The position numbers and the translations under genes are program-made. The notes under the pieces are model-generated. The model was not told the origin of the DNA. It did no database searches and worked only from the letters and a program-made list of their open reading frames with translations. From Methylomonas sp. EFPC3 (GTDB lineage: Bacteria > Pseudomonadota > Gammaproteobacteria > Methylococcales > Methylomonadaceae), in the NCBI RefSeq assembly GCF_029643245.1, contig NZ_CP116398.1, positions 1,364,001 through 1,428,000 on the forward strand: 64,000 nt of DNA, given 5' to 3'. Of this stretch, positions 35,049 through 46,689 are shown one piece after another. How positions within the stretch are numbered: position 1 is the stretch's first letter; every line of letters starts with the position of its first letter.

Positions 35049-35996
35049 CTAAGCGCGGCTAACAGTGGCCGAGTCCGAAACGGACGCAGTATCGGACAAC
35101 AAGCCGAACAAGCCTTTTTGCGCCTGCTCCAAAATCGTATTCACCAACGGATGCTTCAGCCGCCGCTGTGCGGTCACTGCATAAAACCGCTCGACCACGC
35201 CGTCGGCGATGCCCAACGTGCGCACTCCGTATTGGTTCTCGATCGCCCCCGCCACCGCCAGCGGCGAGAAAAACAAGCCGCTGCCGCCGGCGCCGAAGGT
35301 CTTCAACAAGCCGCTGTCTTCGACCTCGACCTGCACCGTCGGACTGATTTGATTGACATCGAACCATTGGTCCAACGAGCGGCGCAATGCGGTATTAGCC
35401 GTCGGCAACAGAAACGGCGCGCCGTTCAGACAACGCGGAAAGTCGCGGCGGTAACGTTCGGCCAGCGCCGGAGCGGCAAAAATCGCCACCTGCGACTCGC
35501 CCAGAAAATGGTTGAATACTCGGGCACCGCTGGCCGGCGTGGCCGGTACGTCGCACAACACCAGATCCACGCCGTGTAGGGCCAGCTCGGCCAGCAGACG
35601 CTCGGTCTTGTCCTCCAGACAATGGATTTGAACCGGCTCGGCCATCCGCAACAAAGGCTCGACCAAACAGTAAGACAACAATTTAGGCAATGCATCGCTG
35701 ATACCCAGATTCAAGCGCATGCCGCGGCCGCCGCCGCCTTTCAGCATGTGCGTCAACTCGCGCCCCAGACTGAATATCTCCTCCGCATAGTGAAATACCG
35801 CACGCCCGGTATCGCTCAACACCAATTTCCGCCCCTGTTTGACGAACAATTGGCAGCCTACGGCCTGCTCGAATATCGCCAATTGGCCGCTGATGGTAGG
35901 CTGGGCCAAATGCAATACCTCGCAGGCAGCACTGATGCTGCCATGTTTGGCAACGACCCAAAAATAGTAAAGGTGCTGGTAATTGATTCTATCCAC
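35049..35996 (-). CDS. nhaR: LysR-family transcriptional regulator, NhaR-like
   Basis: 315 aa from a GTG. The N-terminal winged HTH reads YQHLYYFWVVAKHGSISAACEVLHLAQPTISGQLAIFEQAVGCQLFV. The long NhaR-type segment RKLVLSDTGRAVFHYAEEIFSLGRELTHML and a C-terminal effector domain follow. NhaR in E. coli responds to Na+, but many relatives are annotated NhaR without a Na+/H+ antiporter nearby, as here. It is divergent from ppc by 109 bp, so the likely target is ppc or itself; that is inference. Confidence 0.82.
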   Translation of the reverse strand: MDRINYQHLYYFWVVAKHGSISAACEVLHLAQPTISGQLAIFEQAVGCQLFVKQGRKLVLSDTGRAVFHYAEEIFSLGRELTHMLKGGGGRGMRLNLGISDALPKLLSYCLVEPLLRMAEPVQIHCLEDKTERLLAELALHGVDLVLCDVPATPASGARVFNHFLGESQVAIFAAPALAERYRRDFPRCLNGAPFLLPTANTALRRSLDQWFDVNQISPTVQVEVEDSGLLKTFGAGGSGLFFSPLAVAGAIENQYGVRTLGIADGVVERFYAVTAQRRLKHPLVNTILEQAQKGLFGLLSDTASVSDSATVSRA

Positions 35997-36105
35997 GGCC
36001 TTAATACATCGCTATTTTCTATGAAATAAATTTATTTATCCGATTTTACTATTTTTTTAACAAGGCATATCTTTTGGTCAAGACAAATTTTTTGCGAGAC
36101 TACCC

Positions 36106-38904
<2,799 letters not shown>

Positions 38905-38931
38905 TCTTGCTAGTCCGTTACGGAGAACACT

Positions 38932-40590
38932 ATGGCTACATCAAATCCGCTACACCGCCTGAAACAGCTCATGCTGGCCGAACGCGAGGACATTGGCTCG
39001 TTGCTGGCCTACGGCGTCGGTATCGGTTTGATGTCGCTGGCCACGCCGATCGCGGTACAGGCACTGGTAAACACCATCGCCTTCGGCGCGCTTTTGCAAC
39101 CCCTGGTGGTATTGACGCTAATCCTGCTGGTATTGCTGTCATTCAGCAATACTCTGGTGGCGCTACAGTTTTACGTCGTGGAGATGCTGCAGCGGCGACT
39201 GTTCGTACGCTTATTCGGTACATCGGCCCAACGCTTACGCAACGCTGTGATGTCGGTGCGCGACCACCAGTACTTGCCGGAGCTGGCCAATCGCTTCTTC
39301 GACGTGGTATCGCTGCAAAAGACCGCCGCATCCTTGCTGCTGGAAACCCTGGGTTATCTGCTGCAAACGCTGATCGGCATGATATTGCTGGCGTTTTACC
39401 ACCCTTTGCTACTGGCCTTCGATTTATTCCTGGTCGCCGCCCTGTACTTGATTCTGTTCGTGATGGGCAAACGCGGGATTCCGACCGCGATCGAACAATC
39501 CAAAGCCAAATACGCGGCCGCCGCCTGGCTGGAAAATATCGCCGCCAATCCCTTGCTCGGCAAAAGCCGGGCTGGCGCCGAGTTCGTCGACCAGCAAACC
39601 GAAAAGTTCGCCCACCACTACCTCGAAGCCTGCGTTGCTCACTTCCGAATTCTGTCCAGGCAGAACATAGGCGCTCTGGTGTTGCATACCCTGGCCAACA
39701 CCGCATTATTGGGCATGGGCGGCTGGATGGTGATCGAACGCCAGCTCAGCCTGGGCCAGTTGATTGCCGCCGAGTTGGTGGTCAACGCCATGGTCTACGG
39801 CCTGACCCGACTCGGCAAAAACCTGGATAACTTCTATGAATTGGTCGCCAGCGTCGACAAGATCGGCTATTTGCTGGATCTACCACAAGAAACGGCGCAA
39901 GACGGACAACCGGAAATTACCGAGTCTGCCTACCGGCTGGAAATCCGCCAACTCTGTTTGCCGGACAGCCCTTACTGCGACGGCGCCAACGGCCTGGATT
40001 TGCTTTTGGCAGCCGGCGAGAAACTGGCGATAAGCACCGGCGCCGAACGCGGTAGCTTGCTGGATACCATCTGCGGCCTGCGCACTCCGAGCGCCGGCCA
40101 GATTTTATTGAACGGCCATGACTTACGGGATTTGAACCTGGGCCAATTACGCGACCACGTCTCTCTGGTTCGCCATACCGAGCTGGTAGAAGCGACAATT
40201 GCCGAGAACCTGAGCCTGGGACGTGATTTACCGTTGGTAAAGCTTCGCCAAGCCCTGGAACAAGTCGGCCTGCTGGAGACGGTTTCGGCACTGCCCGAGG
40301 GCATGCAGACCGAACTTTCTCCGCAAGGCGGCCCGCTGAACGACGAACAAGCATTACGACTGACCCTGGCACGGGCCATTGCCGGCAACCCTAACTTGTT
40401 GTTGATCGACAAGGCTCTGGATCGCATCGACACTCGTTATCTGCCGGTTCTGCTCGAAGCATTAACGGCGCCCAATGCGCCATGGACTTTATTGGTCGTC
40501 AGCCACGAGCCGCTGGTGTTGACGCACTTTCGGCGCCAAGTCATGCTGGCCGATGGCCGTTTGGTCGAAAACGATACCAAGGGAGAATGA
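38932..40590 (+). CDS. ABC-exporter-like membrane protein with degenerate ATPase domain
   Basis: 552 aa. An N-terminal type I exporter-like transmembrane domain (IGLMSLATPIAVQALVNTIAFG; about residues 20-300) is followed by an NBD. The NBD is badly degenerate: the Walker A position (LAISTGAERGSLLDTICG, about residues 364-378) lacks the P-loop Lys. The LSGGQ signature reads LNDEQ and Walker B is LLLIDKALDRID, with Lys at the catalytic Glu position (about 494). The H-loop His (VVSHEP) survives. ATP hydrolysis is doubtful by these losses. The downstream HlyD and TolC-like genes and the coupling suggest it is still expressed and used. Substrate unknown. Confidence 0.85.
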   Translation: MATSNPLHRLKQLMLAEREDIGSLLAYGVGIGLMSLATPIAVQALVNTIAFGALLQPLVVLTLILLVLLSFSNTLVALQFYVVEMLQRRLFVRLFGTSAQRLRNAVMSVRDHQYLPELANRFFDVVSLQKTAASLLLETLGYLLQTLIGMILLAFYHPLLLAFDLFLVAALYLILFVMGKRGIPTAIEQSKAKYAAAAWLENIAANPLLGKSRAGAEFVDQQTEKFAHHYLEACVAHFRILSRQNIGALVLHTLANTALLGMGGWMVIERQLSLGQLIAAELVVNAMVYGLTRLGKNLDNFYELVASVDKIGYLLDLPQETAQDGQPEITESAYRLEIRQLCLPDSPYCDGANGLDLLLAAGEKLAISTGAERGSLLDTICGLRTPSAGQILLNGHDLRDLNLGQLRDHVSLVRHTELVEATIAENLSLGRDLPLVKLRQALEQVGLLETVSALPEGMQTELSPQGGPLNDEQALRLTLARAIAGNPNLLLIDKALDRIDTRYLPVLLEALTAPNAPWTLLVVSHEPLVLTHFRRQVMLADGRLVENDTKGE

Positions 40591-40591
40591 T

Positions 40592-41947
40592 ATGCACAGC
40601 AACACCGATGACTGGCTAGCCAACACCGGATTGGGCGATTTGCGCGACGCGATCACCGCGCCGATCGCCGGCAAAGTCGCCCGTTCCTTGTTGTTGCTGC
40701 TGCTCGTGCTGCTGATCCTGCTGCTACTGACGCCGTGGCAGCAGAACGTACGCGGTATCGGCCGCGTCGTCGCCTATATCCCCGGCGACCGCCAACAAAC
40801 CGTAGGCGCTCCGGTGGAAGGCCGCATCTCGCGCTGGCTGGTTAAGGAAGGCAGCCGGGTCAAGGCCGGCGAAGTGCTAGCCGAGTTACGCGACAACGAC
40901 CCGCTGCTGCTGCAACGGCTGGAAAGCGAACGCCAGGCCTTGCTCGGCCGGCAAACCGCGATCGACAACCGGGTGGAAACCTTTCGGGAACAATTGCGCA
41001 TGGCCGAACAGGCTCGACCCCAAGCCCTGGCCGCAGCCGAATCGCGACTGGAAATGGCTCGTCAACGCCAACGCCAAGCCGCGCAAGGCGCCGAAGCCGC
41101 CAGTGCCGCCCGCTTGACATCGTCCTTGAATTTAACCCGCCAACAGACATTGCAAGACAAAGGTCTGGCCTCGCGGCGGACACTGGAGCTGGCGCAGCTG
41201 GAAATGGCACAACGTAGCGCCGATCTCGACCGCGCCCACGCTGCACTGGCGGCATCCAAGAGCGAAGTCGACGCGGTGGGCGCCGACCTGCGCAAATTGA
41301 CCGCCGACACCACGGCCAGCGTCGAAAAAGCCCGCGCCGAGCTGAATAAGGCTATCGAAGACCAGAATTATTTAAGCGCCGACTTGCTGAAAGTGGAAAC
41401 CCGCCTGGCTCGTCAGCAAACCCAAACCATTACCGCACCGCGCGACGGTACGGTATTGCGCTTGCTGGCCAACCCGAATGCGGAAATGGTCAAGGCCGGC
41501 CAGCCGCTGGCAATTCTGGTGCCGGACACCGACCAGCGGGCAGTGGAATTGTGGGTCGACGGCAACGACCTGCCGCTGATCGTCTCCGGCAGCAAGGTAC
41601 GGCTGCAATTCGAAGGTTATCCCGCCATCCAGTTCGGCGGCTGGCCCGAATTTTCGATCGGTTCGTTTGGCGGCCAGGTAGTGCTGATCGACGCCACCGA
41701 CGACGGCAAGGGGCATTTTCGGATCCTGGTGCAACCGGATCCGGACGACATTCCTTGGCCGGAAGTACGCTTTCTCCGCCAAGGCGTAAGGGTCAACGGT
41801 TGGGTGTTGCTGGGCCAAGTCACGCTGGGCTACGAATTGTGGCGGATCTTCAACGGCTTCCCGCCGCTGGTATTGCCGGAGCCCGAAGTCAAGGACGCCG
41901 GTAAAGGCGATGACAAGAAAGCCGATAGTGGCGAGAAAAAAGAATGA
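40592..41947 (+). CDS. HlyD-family periplasmic adaptor
   Basis: 451 aa from the ATG at 40592, one base after the ABC stop. An N-terminal membrane helix (SLLLLLLVLLILLLLTPW), a biotinyl-lipoyl-like domain (GRISRWLVKEGSRVKAGEVLAEL), a long alpha-helical coiled coil with Ala/Gln/Arg-rich repeats (about 125-290), and a beta-barrel region (ITAPRDGTVLRLL) make up the adaptor. The C-terminus is Lys/Asp-rich (DDKKADSGEKKE) and probably disordered. It links the ABC-like inner membrane component to the outer membrane TolC. Confidence 0.87.
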   Translation: MHSNTDDWLANTGLGDLRDAITAPIAGKVARSLLLLLLVLLILLLLTPWQQNVRGIGRVVAYIPGDRQQTVGAPVEGRISRWLVKEGSRVKAGEVLAELRDNDPLLLQRLESERQALLGRQTAIDNRVETFREQLRMAEQARPQALAAAESRLEMARQRQRQAAQGAEAASAARLTSSLNLTRQQTLQDKGLASRRTLELAQLEMAQRSADLDRAHAALAASKSEVDAVGADLRKLTADTTASVEKARAELNKAIEDQNYLSADLLKVETRLARQQTQTITAPRDGTVLRLLANPNAEMVKAGQPLAILVPDTDQRAVELWVDGNDLPLIVSGSKVRLQFEGYPAIQFGGWPEFSIGSFGGQVVLIDATDDGKGHFRILVQPDPDDIPWPEVRFLRQGVRVNGWVLLGQVTLGYELWRIFNGFPPLVLPEPEVKDAGKGDDKKADSGEKKE

Positions 41948-43356
41948 AAACCAGAGCAGCGATTCTGATCTTGGTCTGGTTACCGCTGCTGGCCTCGGCG
42001 GAGCCAGCGCCCGCGCCGCGGCCGCTGGCTTTGGCGGAAGTGTTGGATGCGGCTTTGCGGGCGTTTCCGGGCTTACTGGCGGCGGAGCAGCGTAAGCAAG
42101 TCGCCGACGGCGAGCTGCAAACCGCAGAAGGCGGCTTCGATACCTTATTGAAATCGCAAAACCGCTGGTCGGTGGCCGGTATGTACGAGAGTCGCAATTA
42201 CGATGTGGTGATCGAACAACCGACGACCCTTTGGGGCGCGACTTTTTTCGGCGGCTGGCGGCGCGGCACCGGCCAATATCCGGTCTACGAAGGCAAAAGC
42301 CAGACTGCGGACGACGGTGAGGCGCGAATCGGCGTCAACATCCCGTTGTGGCGTAACCGCGAGATCGACCGCCGCCGCGCCAGTTTGCAACAGGCCGAAC
42401 TCGGCAAATTGATCGCCAACCACGAGTTCGATCAGGTTTTATTGGAAGTGCGCCGCCAGGCCAGCCACCGCTATTGGGACTGGGTCTTGGCCGGTCTGCG
42501 CGCCCGCACCGCAGCGCAACTGCTGCAAATTGCCGAACAGCGTAACGACGGCATTCTGCAGCGAGTCGCCGCCGGCGATATTCCGGATTTCGAAGCGCTG
42601 GACAACCAGCGGGCCATCATCGAGCGCCGCGAGCGACTGGTTGCCGCCAAACGTATGCTGGAGCAAAGCGCGATTCAATTGTCTTTGTATTGGCGCGACG
42701 CCGACGGCCAACCACAATTGCCCACCGACGAGTTGCTGCCGAGCGGCTTTCCGGAACGCGAGCCGAAAATTGAAGCGGATTTCGAAAACGCCGCTCATTT
42801 GGCCCGCAGCCAACGGCCGGAATTGAAACGTTTGGAATTGCAGAGTCAGCAGACCGAGACCGAACTGGCTTTGCAAAACAACCAGCGCAATCCGGCCGTG
42901 GATTTCTCGGTGATGGGCGCCAGCGATATCGGTTACGCCAAAGAAAAATTGAACCGCGACGAACTCTATCTGGGTTTGAATGTCGACATACCGCTACAAC
43001 AACGCGTCGCCGGCGGTCGGGCGCAAACGGCAGCGGCGAATTTAAAGCGTCTGCGCTGGGAACGGACCGGCACCGAGGACAGGATCAATGCTGAAGTGAA
43101 GGATGTGCTGTCAGCCTTGAACGCCGCCCGCCAACGGCTAACGCTGAGCGAACAGCAACGGCAAGCGGCCCGTCAGTTGGAGGAAGGGGAACGCACTCGC
43201 TTCGAATGGGGTGAAACGACTTTGTTATTTGTCAATCTACGTGAAATAGCCAGCGGCGACGCGACGCTGCAAGCCGCCGATGCGGCAGCCAGCCTGTTCA
43301 AGGCCCATGCCGACTTTCAGGCCGCGGTCGCCGCACCTTTGGATTACGCACAATGA
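41944..43356 (+). CDS. TolC-family outer membrane protein
   Basis: 470 aa with a signal peptide (MKTRAAILILVWLPLLASA) and TolC-type helical repeats: LALAEVLDAALRAFPGLLAAEQ, RRQASHRYWDWVLAGLRARTAA, and RPELKRLELQSQQTETELALQNNQRNPAVDFSV...ELYLGLNVDIPLQQR. Overlapping ATGA with the HlyD gene shows coupling. It probably forms the exit duct of the three-part exporter. Confidence 0.87.
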   Translation: MKTRAAILILVWLPLLASAEPAPAPRPLALAEVLDAALRAFPGLLAAEQRKQVADGELQTAEGGFDTLLKSQNRWSVAGMYESRNYDVVIEQPTTLWGATFFGGWRRGTGQYPVYEGKSQTADDGEARIGVNIPLWRNREIDRRRASLQQAELGKLIANHEFDQVLLEVRRQASHRYWDWVLAGLRARTAAQLLQIAEQRNDGILQRVAAGDIPDFEALDNQRAIIERRERLVAAKRMLEQSAIQLSLYWRDADGQPQLPTDELLPSGFPEREPKIEADFENAAHLARSQRPELKRLELQSQQTETELALQNNQRNPAVDFSVMGASDIGYAKEKLNRDELYLGLNVDIPLQQRVAGGRAQTAAANLKRLRWERTGTEDRINAEVKDVLSALNAARQRLTLSEQQRQAARQLEEGERTRFEWGETTLLFVNLREIASGDATLQAADAAASLFKAHADFQAAVAAPLDYAQ

Positions 43357-43360
43357 GGTG

Positions 43361-43807
43361 ATGAGTATGATTAGAAAGTTTGATAGAGCCGATTTTTCTA
43401 GAACAACGGTAGTTAAGACTTTGGTGTTGGTCGGCGGGTTAATCGTCTGCGTCAAATTCCCTGTCGAAACTTTGCACTTTTTCGGCGTGGCGGTTCATAC
43501 CGTTTACGAAAGCGTGGCCTTTGCCATTGAAGAGTTGTTGACGCACGTTTTCGGTTTCAGCAAGTTCCAGGCGCAAATGATCGTGTTTTATAGCAGTTGC
43601 GCGATCGCTGCCGGCGTTTTGTACCGGATCGTCCGACACTTGCCGATCTGGTTGCAGCGGGCGAAACGCTACTGCATCGAAAGCGGCGTCCGCTTGCGGG
43701 AACGCTGGCAAAGCTATTGGGAGATGTTGCCGGTCTTGCAGAAAATGCAGTTGTTGGTGGTCGAATTCGCCTTTTTGGCCGGTAGCGTCGGCTATATGTT
43801 GGTTTGA
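43361..43807 (+). CDS. Small membrane protein of unknown function downstream of the exporter
   Basis: 148 aa (or 146 from the ATG at 43367, better spaced from GAGGTG). Hydrophobic segments are VVKTLVLVGGLIVCVKF, MIVFYSSCAIAAGVLYRIV and LLVVEFAFLAGSVGYMLV, with amphipathic, Arg/Trp-rich stretches between. It follows the TolC gene by 4 bp, so it is likely the fourth member of the exporter operon. I recognise no family. Confidence 0.75.
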   Translation: MSMIRKFDRADFSRTTVVKTLVLVGGLIVCVKFPVETLHFFGVAVHTVYESVAFAIEELLTHVFGFSKFQAQMIVFYSSCAIAAGVLYRIVRHLPIWLQRAKRYCIESGVRLRERWQSYWEMLPVLQKMQLLVVEFAFLAGSVGYMLV

Positions 43808-43829
43808 CAACCGGCCATTCTGGCTCGCC

Positions 43830-44144
43830 TCATTCCGGCGCGGCGACCTGGAGCCGACCGGCCTCGACCCGCACCGGAAACGTGGCGACATCCTCGTAGG
43901 CCGGCGCGCATTTAACCTGGCCGGTCTTGACGCAAAAGCGGGCGCCGTGGCGCGGACAGACGATTTCGTCGCCGTCCAGTTCGCCGCTGGCGATCTCGGC
44001 GCCGTCGTGGGTGCAGACATCGGCAATCGCGTAAAACTCGCCGCCGATGTTGAACACGGCAACGTCGTCGCCGTCGACATCCACCACCACATGTTCGCCG
44101 TCGGCCAAGGCCGAGGCAGCCACTACGTCAATCCACTCTGCCAT
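43830..44144 (-). CDS. Rieske [2Fe-2S] ferredoxin-like protein
   Basis: 104 aa. Rieske cluster ligands: CTHDGAEIASGELDG...VCPRHGARFC, i.e. C-x-H...C-P-x-H. It is a stand-alone Rieske domain of the biphenyl-dioxygenase ferredoxin type (also NirD-like). It lies downstream of rsmJ and the suf genes on the same strand. It could be an electron carrier or an Fe-S client expressed with SUF; the partner is unknown. Confidence 0.88.
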   Translation of the reverse strand: MAEWIDVVAASALADGEHVVVDVDGDDVAVFNIGGEFYAIADVCTHDGAEIASGELDGDEIVCPRHGARFCVKTGQVKCAPAYEDVATFPVRVEAGRLQVAAPE

Positions 44145-44178
44145 GCTGTTCTCGCTTGTTGGGTAACACGACTTTCGT

Positions 44179-44931
44179 CTATTTCAAATACACATCGTAA
44201 CGGAGCAGTTTGCCTTGCAAACTCTCACTCGGCTTGCCGCCCAGCGGTTCGGCATAATCCGGGCTTTTGACGACCACCCGTTTGCCGGTCGCGGCCCAAG
44301 CCGCATCGAACAATTGTTGCCGATCCAGATCATCGCCGAGAATATCGCGCAGCATAGCCATTGACTTGCGGGTCGCCGCCGATTGCTTGCGCTTGGCCGG
44401 GAACATCGGATCCAGATAAATGCAGTCCGGCGCTTCCGGCAGGTTCGCCATTAACTCGATGGCGTTTCCGACTAGCAGTCGCGGTGGTTGCAATTCGCGG
44501 CGCAGCACCCAATCCTTTTGCGCCAAGCGTTCGAAACCGTCTGCAATCAAGGCCGCCATCACCGGCGAACGCTCGAGGCAAGTCACTTGATAACCCATCC
44601 GAAACAAGGCCAGACTGTCTTGGGCCCAACCGCAGGTAGCATCGACGACGGTATGGCTTTTCTTACCAACGGCCTGCGCCAGCAAATCTTTTTTTGGGGC
44701 CGGATAGGAATGTTGTTCGCCCGGACGCGGATCGACTTCGACCGCCAGCCCACCTTTTTTAAGGTTTTGTCGGTCTAGCAGTTTTAGACAACCGTCGCGG
44801 TAAGCCAAAAAAATATCGCCATGACCGGCCAACGCTTGTTCCAAGTCCACCAGATCGACAGCCAAATGCTGCGCCAGCCTGGCGTCGCATACCGCGTCAC
44901 CGCGCAATACGACGAGTTTGAGCCCAGACAC
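44179..44931 (-). CDS. rsmJ: 16S rRNA (guanine1516-N2)-methyltransferase RsmJ
   Basis: 250 aa from a GTG that shares its first base with the sufU stop TAG. It has VVDATCGWAQDSLALFRMGYQVTCLERSPVMAALI (SAM site) and CIYLDPMFPAKRKQSAATRKSMAMLRDILGDDLD, with KRVVVKSPDYAEPL near the C-terminus, all as in YhiQ/RsmJ. It methylates G1516 of 16S rRNA. Its place after sufU is unusual but the overlap is tight. The open frame upstream to 45270 is inside sufU in another frame and is rejected. Confidence 0.92.
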   Translation of the reverse strand: MSGLKLVVLRGDAVCDARLAQHLAVDLVDLEQALAGHGDIFLAYRDGCLKLLDRQNLKKGGLAVEVDPRPGEQHSYPAPKKDLLAQAVGKKSHTVVDATCGWAQDSLALFRMGYQVTCLERSPVMAALIADGFERLAQKDWVLRRELQPPRLLVGNAIELMANLPEAPDCIYLDPMFPAKRKQSAATRKSMAMLRDILGDDLDRQQLFDAAWAATGKRVVVKSPDYAEPLGGKPSESLQGKLLRYDVYLK

Positions 44932-45386
44932 TATTCGGTGGAAACTGCTTCCTGTTGATTCTTCAGCGCCGCATCCAGCGTATGCCAAGCCAAGGTCGCA
45001 CATTTGACCCGCGCCGGATATTCGCGCACGCCGGCCAGCACAGCCAGCTTGCCGATCGCTTCCAGGTTGATGTCCTCGGTCTTGCCGGTGGTCATTTCGT
45101 GGAACTGCTTGAACAAGGCTTCGGCTTCGGCTTCGCTCATGCCCTTGATAATTTCGGTCATCAGCGACACCGAAGCGGTGGAAATCGCGCAGCCGGACCC
45201 TTGGAAACTGGCATCCTGAATCACATGGTCGCCGCCGATTTTCAAAAACAAGGTGAGCTTGTCGCCACACAGCGGATTAAAACCGTCAACTCGCCTGTTC
45301 GCGTCATCCATGATGCGGAAATTGCGCGGGTTGCGGTTGTGGTCGAAGATGACCTCTTGGTATAGGTCGCGTAGTTCGTCAAACAT
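44931..45386 (-). CDS. sufU: Fe-S cluster scaffold SufU (NifU-like)
   Basis: 151 aa. DELRDLYQEVIFDHNRNPRNF at the N-terminus, GFNPLCGDKLTLFLKI and QGSGCAISTASVSLM with the zinc/cluster Cys, and RVKCATLAWHTLDAAL at the C-terminus. This is the SufU type of IscU-like proteins (three Cys: CG, GC and KC). It activates or accepts sulfur from SufS. The ATG shares one base with the sufS stop (TAATG). Confidence 0.92.
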   Translation of the reverse strand: MFDELRDLYQEVIFDHNRNPRNFRIMDDANRRVDGFNPLCGDKLTLFLKIGGDHVIQDASFQGSGCAISTASVSLMTEIIKGMSEAEAEALFKQFHEMTTGKTEDINLEAIGKLAVLAGVREYPARVKCATLAWHTLDAALKNQQEAVSTE

Positions 45387-46609
45387 TAGCCAAACACCTC
45401 AATTAGGGACTTGATGCCTTGCATCAAAATATCGATTTCTTGCCGGGTATTGTACATGGCAAATGACGCACGCGCCGTCGCCGGCACGCCGTAAAAATCC
45501 ATCACCGGCATCGCGCAATGATGCCCGGCGCGCACGGCGATGCCCAAGCTGTCCAACATGGTGCCGATGTCGTGCGGGTGGATGTGGTCCAGCGTGAACG
45601 ACAGAATGCCGCCTTTGTGTTCGGCCTGGCCAATGATGTTCAGGCCTTTGATTTGCCGGGCTTGCTCGGTGGCGTAATCCAGCAATTCAGCCTCGTAAGC
45701 GGCAATGTTGTCCATGCCAATCGCGCTGACATAGTCAATCGCGGCACCCAGTCCGATGATTTCGGCAATCGCCGGGGTACCGGCTTCGAACTTGTGCGGC
45801 AGTCCGGCGTAGGTAGTCTTTTCGAAGGTCACTTGCCGAATCATGTCGCCACCACTTTGATACGGCGGCATCGCTTCCAGCAGGGCTTGCTTGCCGTACA
45901 ACACGCCGGTGCCGGACGGGCCGTAGAGTTTGTGGCCGGAAAACACGTAAAAATCGCAATCCAGCGCCTGGACATCGACCGGCATATGCGGAATCGCCTG
46001 AGCGCCGTCCAGCAGCACTGGGATATTTTTGGCGTGGGCGGCTGCGATGATTTTCTCGACCGGATTGATACTACCCAGCGCGTTGGACATGTGGGTGATG
46101 GCGACCAATTTGGTGTTGGGGTTCAATAGCTTTTCGAACTCGTCGAACAGCAATTCGCCTTGCTGATTGATCGGCGCGACTTTTAAAACGCTGCCGATCT
46201 GCTGGCACAGCATCTGCCAAGGCACGATGTTGGCGTGATGTTCCATCGCACTAATCACAATTTCATCGCCGGCTTTGAGATGCGACTTGCCGTAACTCTG
46301 CGCAACCAAATTGATCGCTTCGGTCGCACCGCGCACGAAGATGATTTCTTTTTCGCTGTTGGCATTAATAAACGCCCTGACCTTTTCCCGTGCCGCTTCG
46401 AACCGATCCGTGGCCCTGACGCTGAGCGTGTGTACACCGCGATGGATGTTGGCGTACTCGTGGCTATAGGTATGCACGATGGCATCGATCACCGCTTGCG
46501 GCTTTTGGCAACTGGCGGCATTGTCCAGATAAACCAGGGGTTTATTGCGGATCTTTTCACCGAGGATGGGGAAGTCGGCGCGGATGTGTTCGATTGGAAA
46601 TGTGCTCAT
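45386..46609 (-). CDS. sufS: Cysteine desulfurase SufS
   Basis: 407 aa PLP enzyme. VYLDNAASCQKPQAVIDA, FVRGATEAINLVAQSYG, VISAMEHHANIVPWQ, and the PLP Lys in YVFSGHKLYGPSGTGVLYG. The C-terminal catalytic Cys is in AVRAGHHCAMPVMDFYG, the SufS-type loop. It supplies persulfide sulfur to SufU. Start at 46609, RBS weak. In the SUF operon a foreign Uma2 gene on the opposite strand separates it from sufD. Confidence 0.95.
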   Translation of the reverse strand: MSTFPIEHIRADFPILGEKIRNKPLVYLDNAASCQKPQAVIDAIVHTYSHEYANIHRGVHTLSVRATDRFEAAREKVRAFINANSEKEIIFVRGATEAINLVAQSYGKSHLKAGDEIVISAMEHHANIVPWQMLCQQIGSVLKVAPINQQGELLFDEFEKLLNPNTKLVAITHMSNALGSINPVEKIIAAAHAKNIPVLLDGAQAIPHMPVDVQALDCDFYVFSGHKLYGPSGTGVLYGKQALLEAMPPYQSGGDMIRQVTFEKTTYAGLPHKFEAGTPAIAEIIGLGAAIDYVSAIGMDNIAAYEAELLDYATEQARQIKGLNIIGQAEHKGGILSFTLDHIHPHDIGTMLDSLGIAVRAGHHCAMPVMDFYGVPATARASFAMYNTRQEIDILMQGIKSLIEVFG

Positions 46610-46689
46610 CGCTAACTGTTTGGTTTAATTGATTTCGTCTTTTCTAAACACTAGAATCGATTCAGCCGATTCGTTCATTGGATAAAACT

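Noticed and set aside
35049-35996. Regulator of a Na+/H+ antiporter
   Set aside because: No nhaA is adjacent; the NhaR label reflects sequence type only.
40553-40591. Longer HlyD start overlapping the ABC gene
   Set aside because: The ATG at 40592 directly follows the ABC stop and begins a normal cytoplasmic N-terminus.
44932-45270. Upstream extension of rsmJ
   Set aside because: It runs through sufU in another frame; the GTG at 44931 gives the exact E. coli RsmJ length.
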